From Ilex aquifolium (lineage: Eukaryota; Streptophyta; Magnoliopsida; Aquifoliales; Aquifoliaceae): DNA of 64,000 nt. The DNA is taken from contig OX637407.1 of NCBI GenBank assembly GCA_951799425.1, positions 26,781,691 to 26,845,690 of the forward strand, given 5' to 3'. Shown piece by piece: positions 35,326 to 48,400 of the stretch (position 1 is its first letter; every line of letters starts with the position of its first letter). The notes beneath the pieces are model-generated. The model ran no database searches. It was not told where the DNA came from and was given only the letters and a program-made list of their open reading frames with translations. Made by a program: the position numbers and the translations under genes.

Positions 35326-37436
35326 TAGGTTGGGTATAATAGTAATTAAAAATTTATATTTGAGGGTTTCTCTTAGGTGTATTTAATTTATGAAGTACTT
35401 TTTATTGTGGTTTGGACAGTCCCTTGATTCAGACTCCACGTGTGGTGGTCTTAATGATTCAACCCATAAGGACAGTGGGAGGCCGGGGGGAGTGGGACCC
35501 AATCTGCTAAGTAAAAAAAAAGTGAAAAACTTGTAAAAAAAAAAAGATGATCAAGTGGCTGTGGCTCCCCCATCTCATTCATGCAATCATTGTCCTTTGC
35601 CTTTTCTCTTCTTCAATCAACCATGGTTGGAAGTTGGGTGTTGGGCTTTCATTCCTAACAAGTCTGCAACTCAATGTGAGACTTGGCCCACCATGGTCAG
35701 ACATTCAGAGAAAAAACACCAAGGCCATAGGATTTTTACTGTTCGATTCTCATTGTACGATTGAGATTAAACTAAAAATATTTTATGGGAAAGATCACAC
35801 CTTTGATTGTGTGTATCTCTAAGGTAAAGAGTTCTAAATCTTCATTTGAGACAAAGTGACTCCACATCAAAGGAAGTGATTAAAGGATTTTTCGTGAAGG
35901 AGAATAGCCTAAAGGGTTATACAAAGTTGGCAAGGATTTCATTTCGCCAAGTTCGATGTTTTGAGCTCGAGTTCTTTTTCGGGTTGCGTTACAGATTTAT
36001 CTTAATAATTGTCCAATATATCCAAGAAGAACGGAGAAACAACAACAGAAGCTTGATAGAGTTAATTGGACGTTTTAAGATATTTGAATATTTGCGAGGT
36101 AGCACATACAAAAAAGAAAAGCTTCCAAACGATTGCTCTTAGGTCTCCTTCATCTTTGCAATATGTTTATGCAAGGAGAGTGGTCCTTTTGGTGGTTTGG
36201 GTGATCTTAGCATTTAAGTTCCTTTTGAAAAATTTGAATTTGTGATGGTCTACCCTAATTGCCATATCTTGGAATAAAATGTTCTATGTTGACTATTTTC
36301 TCGACTTACAAAGAAGATATTTTAGGTCACGGTTGGTATAAATTATCACAAACGTATAATAAAAATTAGAGTGTTTTGAGACAAATCTTTTATGGTTGCA
36401 ATGTTCATCGTCACAAAATATCGTAATTATTGTAATGGGTAGATCTTTGTCTTGAACTTTTGTAGAAGTTTTAGTTGTCCTTAACTTGATTTAGATGGCA
36501 CTTAGTCATGTCATTTCCTCACATATTAGCAGGAGGGTGTACTTTTAATCAGTCCGGTGAGCCCCCAACACTTAATTGAAATTACACAGCAATCCCATAT
36601 CTTTTCTTCCATTAATTTCTTTCCTCGAACAGTTTTCTGTCATGACACCAATAATATCGAAATTGAATTGCGTACAAAGTACTGTCTCCATAGCCAACGA
36701 CACTACCATGTTCATTTAGAACACCCTCATGGCACCGTTTAATATCGCACATGTGACACCCTAACCAAGAAAATGTTGTTATTTGTCTTTGAAATATTTA
36801 TGTCGGATTAACAAAAATGTTATACCAATTTTATTAACGGAAGAATCAATGCATTATCACTAGTACTAGAAGATCACGGGATCAAGCTTTGTCAAGTATG
36901 AGATGTTTTCTTACACCCATTTTTGTGTGATTCCTCTTTACCCATCATGATTCTCCCTCGACTCTGTCTGAGTTTTTTATTTTCGATTTAAATATAGTAT
37001 ACCCATAATCCAAAAACTTATTATAATATAGATAAATCATTGTACAACAATAAAAATCTTCAATCGAACTTTATTTGTGCAAGAGATTAGGAAAAAAAAA
37101 ATAGTAAATATATACATTGCAGAACATGGAGACATTAGGGAGGCATTCACCTCCACTAAGTGATTGTGATGGGCCATGAGATTAGGTCACAACGGTAGCT
37201 TGTGGAGAGGTCACTTGCCATTCCGACTCTGCATGTGACAAGGATGGCTTACCATCCATCCAAAATAGTTAAATCATTCAAACATATTGTCAGAATGTTG
37301 GTGGTTATTCAGCCAAAAATTTATCATTTTCCACCCATTTTCAGCCACTTTGTTTTGAAGTTGGGAATATTTTTTATTTACAATTTAGCCATCAACTTTA
37401 AAATCTTTAAGCTTTAAGATTTTTTTTTTTTTGTAT
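35326..37436. other. Intergenic, with one unrecognised open frame
   Basis: 35846-36142 on the plus strand is a 98-codon frame (MRQSDSTSKEVIKGFFVKEN...) with protein-like composition (VKENSLKGYTKLARI) and in-frame coding texture continuing past its stop. I do not recognise it; a decayed transposon-derived gene is the likeliest explanation. The rest is AT-rich spacer. Confidence 0.3.
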
Positions 37437-37590
37437 TATGGTCAAGGGTGTCCAGTCTGACTTATGCGCATCCCGACTAATTCCTTCTTTAATTCAGTCA
37501 AAGGTAAGCCGTAGACCATCCACGCTGAAACTGAGAATTCATGAGAAATCAAATCTCTCGTAACTTGACACCAAGAGAGTTACCTCATGC
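37437..37590 (+). repeat. Au-SINE-like dispersed repeat
   Basis: Contains GGTCAAGGGTGTCCAGTCTG, ACTTATGCGCATCCCGACTAA and CTCTCGTAACTTGACACCAAG, colinear with 29345-29505. Confidence 0.55.
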
Positions 37591-39636
37591 ATGCCGTGTT
37601 GTCAAATTCTTCCTTACAATTAATATGTTTCAAATTTTATCAAGTACACCAAGATACATATATAATAGTTAAATTAACAAAAATGTATAATCAAAATGAA
37701 TAGTCAAATTAGTAATTATTGAAAATCTATAAAGTAAAATGGAGTATAAAGCAAAACTGACTTACATTTCTAAAGGGACACAAAATGACTACATATGATT
37801 GAGACAATTAATAAGATTACATATCCTAAAATACGTGGCAAGAAACAGGTGCAAGAGGCACGTGGAGAACTACAGTCTTTATTACAGTCGATCGAACATA
37901 TGACTAAAATGTTTGGCCGAATAGACCAGGCAACTGGCCTTAGAGTAGTGTATCAAACTATAGGAGAGTTATTCATATTACCAAGTCAAAAGCAAGATTG
38001 AGCAGATCTCGCAACCGATCTTGCAAACAGAATCATTCAATAAATGAGACAGCTAGGCTATCATGATAAATTAGATATAGGACTGAACTGATAAGAACGT
38101 CATCTAAATCATAGGTGAGTGTTATCAGTGTACCCTAACTAATGGACAAACGATAGTGTGGAGAGGAATTCCAGCATCAACCGAAAGCAATCCAACTGAG
38201 AATTAGGTGTGTCATCTAATATAGCCAACGATTGAAATCATGGTAGAATAATTGCCACGCAACGCGATAAATATCGAGTGATGCTTGAGTCTAAGGGAAG
38301 TACTTTTAAATCCTGCAAACTTCTTTAGTTTTTTTTCAAGACCCTTATGGAGTGCCTCCAATCAATCCACCCCCAATCTTTGACAATTTATTTATTTTGC
38401 ATGACGAACAGTGTAATCCTTATTCACACTTTTCCCAATTCAACCAAATCAGAAGGTTTGAAATTTTTCCCTCTTACAATTTTAATTATAATAAATATCT
38501 TCAACATTTAAAATTTAGTAAAAATTGTACATACCAAGCATTATCCGACCCCTAGGTGTAGTTCTAGGGTTGTAGGACCACAACCCTCTAACTCCACTAT
38601 GGAATGTCCTTCTCGATCCCCTCTGGCAAAGTTGGTGGGTGAGCTGACAATGCCACGTAATGCACAGCCACTTGGAATCTTCTTTGCCTAAAAAAACAGA
38701 GCAACCGTTGACTCCTCCATTGACCCATACATCACTTGCCCTAGTATACAGGAGGGGAGAGGGAGAGGGAGAGGGAGAGGGGAGGAGAATCGGACTTACG
38801 ACATGCTGTTTTATAATGAAAGATTTTTATCATTGGAGTAGTACATTGATCCTAGTATACAAGTTCACCACCTATTTTAAAGGTTGCTAGCTTGCTTCCA
38901 CCGGTGGCGGGCCGACAAGGAGTCCACAGGACACGTATCCCAAAACGAGTCATAAAATTCAAGAATTTTATTTTTTTCTTATTCATAAATCAAAAATTAA
39001 GACGTGAAAATAGGTGTATTTCAATTCAACATAGTCAGTATAATTTAAAAAAAAAAGACGGTTGGTCGTAAGTGGAGATATTTATTTGGCCCCTTCAAAA
39101 AAAAAAAAAACATGGGCAAGGTAGAGTTCAAGAAAAGGGTTGGAGGCTTAGGGTAGGATTCTATCTTTAAAATTAGAAAAGAATTTCAAGCGTTTGTGCA
39201 GACACTCGCGTACAAGTTCTGTCCAAGATGATTGGCAATAGGTTGACACTTATAATATTTTATTTACTAATGTCGTCAAATCTTGATTATAAACTCTATC
39301 ATTTTTTTATTCAATCATGAAATGACACGTAAAAAGTTATACTATTTTATTATTTTATTATTTTTTAAAATTATTGATTATAAATAATTTAAATTAAGAT
39401 TTACGATCGACAATTATTTTATTGGTTTCGCGTTCACATCTGTGATCTGTTCCTTCTTTTTGCTTTTTGATTTGTTTTAATGGTTCAAATTTTGGTGTAC
39501 AGTGTTAGGATATGAGTGTGTGGTGGGCTGGCCTCCTCACCACCAAACTTAAGATATTCATGTGGGTACTTTGTCATCTATTTTTTCAATATTGTACTAT
39601 TTAGTATTCATATAAAATGGGTAATTTATAATAGTA
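37591..39636. other. Intergenic, no recognised gene
   Basis: 37795-38001 is a 68-codon frame (MIETINKITYPKIRGKKQVQ...) and 38352-38555 a second one. Neither is recognised, and stops break the frames between them, so this may be an old relic. 38753-38784 is a (GGGAGA)n array. Confidence 0.3.
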
Positions 39637-40580
39637 CTAGTTATTATCTGTGTTTGAAAGTACGGAATAATAAAAAAACTGTCAATAATAAACATTTATA
39701 TTCACACTCAAAATCAAATCATAAATATATAAGAAAGAGAAATGAATTTAAGCACTCGTTGTAATAGGAGTGAGCGTTGATAGTTGTGGTGGTGGAAGAC
39801 AGTGATAATTGTAGTGGCAACGACCATAGTGATACTGGTAGTCGTGGGTAGCAACGGTGATGATAGTGTTTTGGGGATGATAGTTGTAGTGGCAGTCGTT
39901 GATAGCAACGGTGAGGGTGGTGGGTGTGGGTGGGGCAGTGGGGGTGTCGGCAGTTGTGGTGGTAGTGTGGCAACGGCGGCAATGGTTGTGGTGGTGGTGG
40001 GGTAGCGGTGATGGTGATGGTCGTGCGGTGGGGGTGGTGATTGTAGGGGTGGTGGTGGGACAGTGGTGGTGGTGATAAAGTGGTGATAGTGGTGGTAGAG
40101 GTGGTTGTGGTGGTGGGGGATGGTAGGGTGGCAGCGACGGCGGTGATGGGATTGTGGTGATGGTCGTGGAGCGGTGGAGGTAAAGGTCGTAGGGGTAATG
40201 ATGAGACAATGACGGTGGTGGTGGTAATGGTGATGATCGTGCGATGGTGGTGGGACAATGGGGATGGTGTTGGTAGGGATGATAGTGGGACGGTGGCGGT
40301 GATGGTAGAGTGGCGACAGCTGTGATGGTGGTGGTGGTGGTGGTGGTGGTGAGGTGGTGTTTTCATTCGACGTTTGAAATGCATATCGACCCTTGAAACG
40401 TTTTGTGGACACTTATTGATGATTTTACAATGATTTGAATTTGAATTGGCCACCATAATTTCAACAAGAGTCTGTGTCAGATATGTGAAAAGCATATAAT
40501 AAAACGGAGCTTAATTTCAAAAGTAGTTATTTGCAGCATATAATTGGCCCTTCTAGTCTCATAATTTATGATAATATAGA
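39637..40580 (-). mobile_element. Helitron with a large GGT/GTG array (~944 bp)
   Basis: On the minus strand it begins TCTATATTATCATAAATTATG (40580) and ends ATAATAACTAG (39637), preceded by an imperfect hairpin (CCGTACTTTCAAACACAG). The ~140 bp next to the 3' end match the Helitron at 4562-5122. The middle (about 39780-40355) is ~575 bp of imperfect GTG/GGT/GAT trinucleotides, three times longer than in the 4562 copy. Pro/His/Thr-rich frames antisense to the array are artefacts. Confidence 0.75.
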
Positions 40581-41218
40581 GTGTCAAGTCAACATCCCCC
40601 AACGACAAGTACTTGGTTGCACCCATTAAGGTTTATAAATAATGACTTTGACATGAGTTATCATAACTGGAGACAGTCCATAAATGTTGACAAGGTCCAG
40701 CATTAATTAAGCTCAATTTTTTGAGTTTTATTTATTTATTTTTTTTAGTTAGAGGTGTCTATATATGTGCCAATTATTTTCATGAGTTCAAAGATTGATC
40801 ATTATAATCCGAATGAGTTTAGAACATATCTCATGAGGATTAAGGGTGGCTGACCTTTAAGGGGTATGTGGAGTATTAAACATGAGACTTCTGAATTGCC
40901 AGATGTCACTAATTTAATCTTAAGGGTTCAATTTTTCAAGTTTTGGTATGCTTACACCGTGCTATAATTGATTGTCACAGCCTTGAGCTTGCCTCGAACT
41001 CGGTTGTTGAGTTTAAGTTTTTGCTTAATCTCGGTTAAAGTTGTAGATTTAGCTACTCGGATTCATGTTGGGTTGTATTTGCACTACAAACTTGAATTTG
41101 AACTTAAAGCTCAAGTTCAAGCTCGAGAAAATTTCGAAAGTACATCACCAATGAAACTCGAACCCGCGGTCTATTAATAAGTTTAAAATACTTCTCCAGG
41201 TTAGTAACCTCTAACATT

Positions 41219-41340
41219 GCTACTGAGGTGATAGCCTAGTTGGCTTCAATAGAGGGTGAAAGTCTCGTCCTCCTCCAGTGATTATAGGTTTGAACCCACT
41301 TACACTAGTAGTCGATGTGAACCAAATACTGTTGAAAGGG
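41219..41340 (+). repeat. tRNA-derived SINE-like element
   Basis: A pol III A box TAGCCTAGTTGG (41232-41243) and B box GGTTTGAACCC (41287-41297) lie ~43 nt apart in the order of a tRNA promoter, without a tRNA cloverleaf. The 3' extent is estimated. Confidence 0.6.
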
Positions 41341-42173
41341 CTGAATCATGTCTAGCTTGTCCTCTATGATGTTGTAGTGACAGGTTCGACCATCCTAAGT
41401 CAGTAATTATGACTCAAACCGAATATTCTATAGCGGGTGAGATTGAATTTAGGATGACATTCATTGAAATAAGTTCAAACTTCAACACGATCAAAACAAT
41501 GGCACCGATATTATAATACCCAAAAGTCAAGAAAACCCACCACGATGTTAGACAATCACATAGTGGAATAAGAATTATAATTGAGTTAGCTAGGTTTTCA
41601 AAACGGTAGTCCATACATAGTTTTCAAAAGCAGACAGTTCCATCAATGTTGATCTATATAATTGAAGCAGACATGATCCAAAAGGAACCCCTTTGGAATA
41701 GCAACAGCACATAGTCTCTTGTCCATATTCACAACTCACGACAGGCCACCAATTCCAAACAACTCCCACAAAACCCACTGTCAATCATTCCTCCACGTAA
41801 CTTCATCATCTGTAAAACTATCAAACACAAAAATAATGCTACAAGAGCCACTAGTAGAAGCAACTCACCGATAAAAAACATCAATTATTTTTATGTTTTG
41901 TGATGTATAGGAACCTCAATTATTGAATTTTCTAGATTTGGAATAGTACTTTGTTTTTTGACGTTTGTGGTCATCGAGACTCGTTTAAACAGTACATTAT
42001 TTATGTAAATATCGAATGCACGCAATCACTCATTAATTACAAGTATCGATTAAATTTAAGTGGAGTTAGCAAGGCCGCCGACACTATTCTTATTTGGACA
42101 AATAGGAATTTTTTTTTTTTTTTTATCAGGAAAAAAGAGGGGAGGGGCGTCTAGTAGGTAGTAACCCCCTGCA
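41341..42173. other. Intergenic, nothing recognised
   Basis: AT-rich spacer with no protein-like frame, repeat copy or RNA gene that I can support. Confidence 0.4.
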
Positions 42174-42623
42174 TAGGGATGATAATCGAACTTAGCTTTG
42201 CAAGCTAGAGCCGAGCGTGTCGAACTTTTTTTTCTAAATGAACCTAAAAAATTGTTCAAGTTCGGTTTATTTACAAAATGAGCCAAGACCAAAACGAGTC
42301 GAGTCTGAATAGCTCGACTATTATACATATAAACGAGACGAACTTTGTAAACTGGAGTCAAACCTTTTAGACGCATTTTTAAACAAATCTAAAAAATTGT
42401 TCAAGTTCGCCTCATTTAAATACAAACCGAGCCCAAAACTAGTCGAGCCTAAGTAGCTCGACTATTTTATATATAAACGAGCCGAACTTTGCAAGTTGGA
42501 GCCAGAGACTTTTAGGCTTATTTTCTAAACAAGTCAAAAAAAAAAATTTAGGCTCGTGTTCCAAGCTCGAGTCGAATCATATTCGAACTAAGATCAAATA
42601 GTTTGGCTCAATTATCAACCCTA
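42174..42623. mobile_element. Probable hAT-like element, ~450 bp
   Basis: Ends TAGGGATGATAATCGA and inverted TCAATTATCAACCCTA. Internally a ~120-bp unit with AGCTCGACTATTATA, ATAAACGAG and GAACTTTG(T/C)AA is repeated twice (around 42230-42365 and 42385-42540). No clear 8-bp target duplication was found, so the family assignment rests on the ends and the repeated CTCGA motifs. Confidence 0.5.
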
Positions 42624-43299
42624 CCCTTAGGCGTTATCATGAGAGTTCCCTTATTTTGGAATGTCCAATTTGAGTCATAACTACTAACACAATATGACAG
42701 CTCATTACCATAGTACCACCAAAGTCAAGCAACAAACTGCGTTATTCATGTGGATCGAATACTGCTTGATAATGACACGAAAATTATAAACGACCTTAAA
42801 TGAGTATAACTTACCACAAAATCACCAACTTGAGCGGTACAAATAAGAAAAGTAGAAAGACAAGTGTGGGATATGTTCATGTGTGTCATCCAACGTGATC
42901 TACCATTAAATGAATTGAGAGAATTTAGCAGCACTATACGGGATCTATACAAGACTCGAGCCATATCTACCGACATTCTTGGAAATAAAAGTCCACCTTA
43001 CACATCTTTAAACCTAATCCACAAGTTGTTACACAAGTCAAGAGAGTAACTATGGGCCAATAAGTCCAATTTCAACAATGACCTCCTCTACGTATAATGT
43101 ATGTATCAATGGCATAATTATTGGAAGTTGATGGCTTTCACTCTGAAAAAGACACCATTCAAGAACAGTTCCTCAAGTGGTTCATTAAAAATTCACAGAA
43201 ATTGTGCAACCAAGTACCCCCCCCACTGGACCCACTCCCATGGATGGGAAAGTAATTCTCTGGTCATTTGAAATGGACGAGAGAAAAACATGTAATTCA
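42624..43299. other. Intergenic, nothing recognised
   Basis: Spacer without a supported gene or repeat; short open frames on both strands lack protein-like motifs. Confidence 0.35.
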
Positions 43300-43445
43300 A
43301 GTGATAAAAAAGACGGGTTGGAAATTCGGATGTCTTGAGTTTGAATTTTGACAATCCCTTGAGATTAAATCATGAAGAATTTATCCCTCGTGAATACCCT
43401 AATCACGATATGAATAGTATTAATCAAGATGTATATAAACTAACC
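43300..43445 (-). repeat. Au-SINE-like dispersed repeat, inverted
   Basis: The minus strand reads TTAATACTATTCATATCGTG, TTCACGAGGGATAAATTC and GATTGTCAAAATTCAAACTC, colinear with 24625-24830. Confidence 0.5.
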
Positions 43446-45405
43446 CAAATAACATGACGAGGGAACTAAAAAAAGAGGACGAAAGAGACAACTCGTTTCT
43501 TATTAGAATCTGTGTGGACTGTGGACTTCTGCCTCTGCCAAAACCCTGGTGAAATGAAAGTTACAAGTATCCGACCCCACTTGTATTGCAACCCTTTAAG
43601 TAACAGTTGATACCTTTTGATAAAGGGTAGTCCTTACCCATAACAGTTTGTAATATGATCCGATTCGTAAATTCGATACAAAATTAACTCTCGATAAATT
43701 TGAGTTATCTTAAGATTGACTATTTAAACATGTTTAATAAATCGACTCAAACGCGGCTATAACCATACGAGCCAAAATATACATCATCCAAACACAATTA
43801 TAGATGACTATAAATAAATAGATATGGGTTAAACAAATCACGATACGATACAAACACATGACACAAGCACATTACTAGTCCTAGTTCCAAGAGACAAATT
43901 CAACTATTGAGGAACTGCAACACAAAAGGGGTTAGAGATAAACTGCACCTTCTCAATATTAGCATCTGTTTTTTCTTTTTTTTTCATATTTCATTTTTTG
44001 TTTTTTGCGATGAACAATCGTTTGAAACATACGAAACGCTGAACTTCATAACCATAATGCAAACTTTAGATGCATTCAATCACTAGAAAACTACAGATAT
44101 CGAGCTAACCATAGTTGGCATTTTGAAGGGTTCTTCTTGCAGCCATAGTGCTATATGTTCAAATATTCTACAAACAAACAGTGCCTGTCAATGATTTTCT
44201 GAGCACCATATCTATCTAAAGCACAAAAACACAGAACATGGGAAGTAGTCCCTCTATCTCACTGTCTCTTTCATCATCATGTTTTGGTTGATATTATAAA
44301 GAGAAAGTGGTACTTTATTCAAAGTGGGAGGGAGGACTTTCCCACTATTATCTGCAAAAAGATAGATACTGTAACCAGATTCAAATGGCAAAATCTAATC
44401 CTCTATATTGCACTTTCACATATGGCTAAGGCTTTTTCATGACAGTGATGTTACCTTTGACAAACATAAAAATAGCATAGCTTAGTAATTAATTTAGGAC
44501 AAAAAAAAAAGTAAAACCTAGGCCCAATAGGAATCCTATAGTTCTATCAAGTAGGGATGTCTCAGTATAGTTCTATCAGGCAGGGATGTCTCAGTATGGT
44601 TCTACCAAGTAGGGTTCTCTTTTTGGGGGGGTTAAATAGGGGCATTAATCACATGTTTACTGGGGACTAAACACAAACTAACAATAAGAAGAGCATGTAC
44701 ACTTTTATTTTTATTTTTTAATCTAATAAACTATTGCTGCATAATTAAATAATTAGATTTGACTTCGCTAAGAAATTTATGGAATTCTAAGTGTAATGGA
44801 GAAAATAGATTCTTATACTGCGGTTTCTAATACAAGGAGTACAAAACTAACACGGACACACTATGACACCCTATGACACGTTCCAAACATGACACAATAC
44901 GACTCGATTGATACTCCTACGCCAAACGCTTCATGGGGAGATTGTCCTCAGATTGAGGAGAGTGTCTATTTAACCACCTGTAATACCACTTAACCCATCA
45001 CCAACGAATCTGTAATATGAACAAATCCCGCAAAGCTTCAGTCAAGTAGTTATAATGTGAACAGAAGCTGAACAGTTTCTAACAAAAACAAAATGTACTG
45101 TGCTTGATTAAGGAGTAGAAAATATAGCCAATTTAAGACCCCCAAAATCCGCAAAACAAACATTATTGTTCAATCAGGATAAGGAAAAAATTTCACATTC
45201 CTGTTTGAAGAATCACGACCCACAGCAGCCAAGTCCACTGGCATTTACAAACTTTCTACCACCAACAAATATTCAGACTTCATAGCTAACTTAAATGAAA
45301 CTGCAAGGCCAAACGTTCCAAAGAATTCTTTTCCAAGAAAGAAGTTAGAACAGATGGTACTAAATAACCATAGTCTGCGCCAAGGAGCCAAGCCTGACCA
45401 TTGCA
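43446..45405. other. Intergenic and MOG1 3' flank
   Basis: No gene. A 29-bp tandem repeat lies at 44537-44620. The last ~220 bp before 45406 are the probable MOG1 3'UTR. Confidence 0.4.
44537..44620. repeat. 29-bp tandem repeat, three units
   Basis: Units at 44537-44565, 44566-44594 and 44595-44620 (the last partial) begin TATAGTTCTATCAAGTAGGG with few substitutions. Confidence 0.85.
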
Positions 45406-48400
45406 TCAGGACAGCTGGGGGTTGTTTGCGTCGGTAGCGGTGCCAAAAAGACTCCAATCATTAACTTTGAAGCTAGAGACAGCAAGTTTAAAAACCTCAG
45501 CCATCGGCATAAACCCAGATTGTGCGGCAGGTACAGCTAAACCAGCCCCAACCGTACTAGCACTTTCACTGAAAGGGCTGCAACACAATAACAGAACATA
45601 GAAGAAAGGAATTGTAATCATTGTAAACATAACAAACCAAAACGACACATATTTACCAGAAACATCTTTCTCTGTGTGTGTGTAGGTGGGTGGGTGACTA
45701 AAGCTATCTGATTAATGATCAAACAGCTTATCCTTTGTACATACTTTATTAAGACGGGCTCGTATGCAGTGATCAGTATATCTGTGCCAACTTCCTTAAG
45801 ACGCAAATTTGCCAAATACACCTGCACGAATCAATGTTATAGATTCCATTTGGCTGCTTGGAACAACTTAGAGACAATGATGAAAACAAAAGGCAAACTT
45901 ACCCGTACTATATTTTGTGCTTCCCTTCCTTGTCGTCCCTTAGAGATGGCCTATGCATAAGCAGTAACCAAAGTTAGTGATACATAATGTACACAATTTA
46001 AGAGCGTGACTGAAAGAGAGAGATGATCCAATAGTGCATATGTATGCTGACAGAGGATGCATTCATATACCCAAAAAGCCCTTGCCTAAGAATTTTAAGC
46101 AGTAAACAGATACAGTTTTGTTATGCAGTCATTGACCAACAAGTGGGAAATAAATAAATATTCATGGACAGATTCCCCAGAAATTTGATTATTTCCATAT
46201 CTGCATCCACCTATCACAACATCCTCATCAAAACTCATTTTATAAGCATGTTTGTGACTACCCAAAAACTCTGAATTATGACTAACCTCAGCTATTACAG
46301 AACATTTCTCAATTAAACACCCGATCATGGATCAACCTAATACTGCAGTCATTTTTCCATGCTGTCCACACTGCAGTTGGTTCAATGAAGTACTACCATT
46401 AATCTAGGCAATTATAGGATGATTAATTTAGGATACAATGTTAGACATGGATCTTCCCACTTCCCACATTTTGAATACATCTTGCACTCTAACTAAACCT
46501 TTTCATTCCATTTCTATCCTATTTACTGCTGTAAAACATTTCAACTGTAGAGCAGCTCTCCTTTGTTCTATGGGATCTACACCGTATTCTAGGTTGGTTG
46601 ACAAATATGTAGCCAAGAAAAAACAACACAGAAAATAAGATGACTATTTTATGCCATCTCAAAGCACCCATGTTTGCCCTTGATGAAGTTTATAGGAACT
46701 CAAAGATCATTTTTATGTGAGCTAGAGCTCTATAAATACCTACCATTATTACAATAACCAACCAAATTATCTGGTGGTGGCCAATCCTCTTTCCCTCGTC
46801 AGATAGAATGATTCAATCATTCCTCATGATCCTCCCCCTCTCTCTCTCTACTTAATTATTTATCATATAGAGGCGAGAAAAAGAAGATAGTAAAGTAGTG
46901 GTCGGACCGGATTCCATACCTTCCTCATTTCTATATCAGGAAGAGTGGTCCGGTTTACAGCTGGAAGAAAGGAAAAGGCGCTTTCCAAAAGCCATCAGAG
47001 CGGGCATCTACAGCATGAAACAACTACAACACCAACACAAGTGCCACTGGATAAGCCCGATTTCGAAGCTGGAAGAACTAAATCTTCTCATGGACCTGCC
47101 TTAAGCTTTTTTAACATAAGAAAAGGACCATGTGATGACTTCCCCATTTTTTCTTTGAAGATGTCATTATCCTACTTTAAGCTCTGTATACCCCACCCTT
47201 AATGATTACAAACAACCCAAGCATTTACAACAAGCTATGAAGATATCTTCAATGAGAAGATTAGAAGGCAAAGCACAAATATGCACAACCAATACACTAG
47301 GGAGCAGAGAGATCAAGAGCTCCAAGTTAATATTGCTGCTTTTTATCTTGCAATTATGCCTCTCTGTTCAAGCATGAGATATCACATAAAGGAAAGGAAA
47401 GTCCAATTCATTCTCCCTTGAATTCCTTCACAGCCCCTACATCAGTCATGACAATCCCCATTTTCAAGTTGTTTAGCCCAAGGAAACCTTAATAAGGAGT
47501 GTAATAACTTTAACAGAAAACAGATGTTTAAATTTCATTTGTGCTGCATTGCCTCTCTCTCCTTTTTTTTCTTTTTTATTATTTTAAGTCAGCTCATATT
47601 AGCCTTGATCAGTGAAAGTGATAATAACGAACTGCACCTGCATAAAAAGTGACAGACAATGATGCATGCTGCCAAGTTGCATAAATTTTGATACTATGTA
47701 ACAATGAGCAGAACCCCGTGATAAGTCATCCAAAAGCTTGCACTAGTTAATCAATTTTTTAAAAAACAAACACTTCACCACCATAACTGCAGTATGCGAC
47801 ATTTGAAGAAACCTAAAAGCACATAAACAGAAGAAAGTTGAAACTAACAAGTCAAAATTAACTTCTGCTAGGTGCAAGTAATATTTTACATACCATTTGG
47901 CCAACTGCAGTTGTAATGACTGCAGGCATGTTTCTGAAACGCAACCCATCTGCCTCAAACACTCCTGACTGCTCTATCAGCTGCACGATATAAGTAAAAT
48001 GACAAACTACATACTGTCGGATTGACTCACAACTACCAAAAGTCAAACTCCTATACCAAATGTTATGAAATACAAAATTGTTTTCCATTTAGTGTACAAC
48101 ACTAAATGGAAAGTAGTATATTAGAAACGCATCATACACAACAAGAACCGCTGAATGCACATTTTACACCCGAACTTTCACAATGCTACAACTAAGTTCA
48201 TATTTCTCTTACTTTTTTTTTTAGAGTTATTACCTTTAATTGGATTGATAGTAATGATCAAGGGCGGATCTATTAGTGGGCTAAGGTGGGCTGAAGCACA
48301 GAGTAAAAAAAAAAAACAATTTTACCACTAAGTACCAACCCACCTCTCAAAAAAAATCCCATCCAACCCAACCCAACTAACCCAACCCAGCCCACCCTTC

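Noticed and set aside
39714-40495. Long Pro/His/Thr-rich open frames (up to 258 codons) on the minus strand
   Set aside because: They are antisense readings of the imperfect GTG/GGT array in the Helitron, open in several frames at once with no start context or conserved domain.
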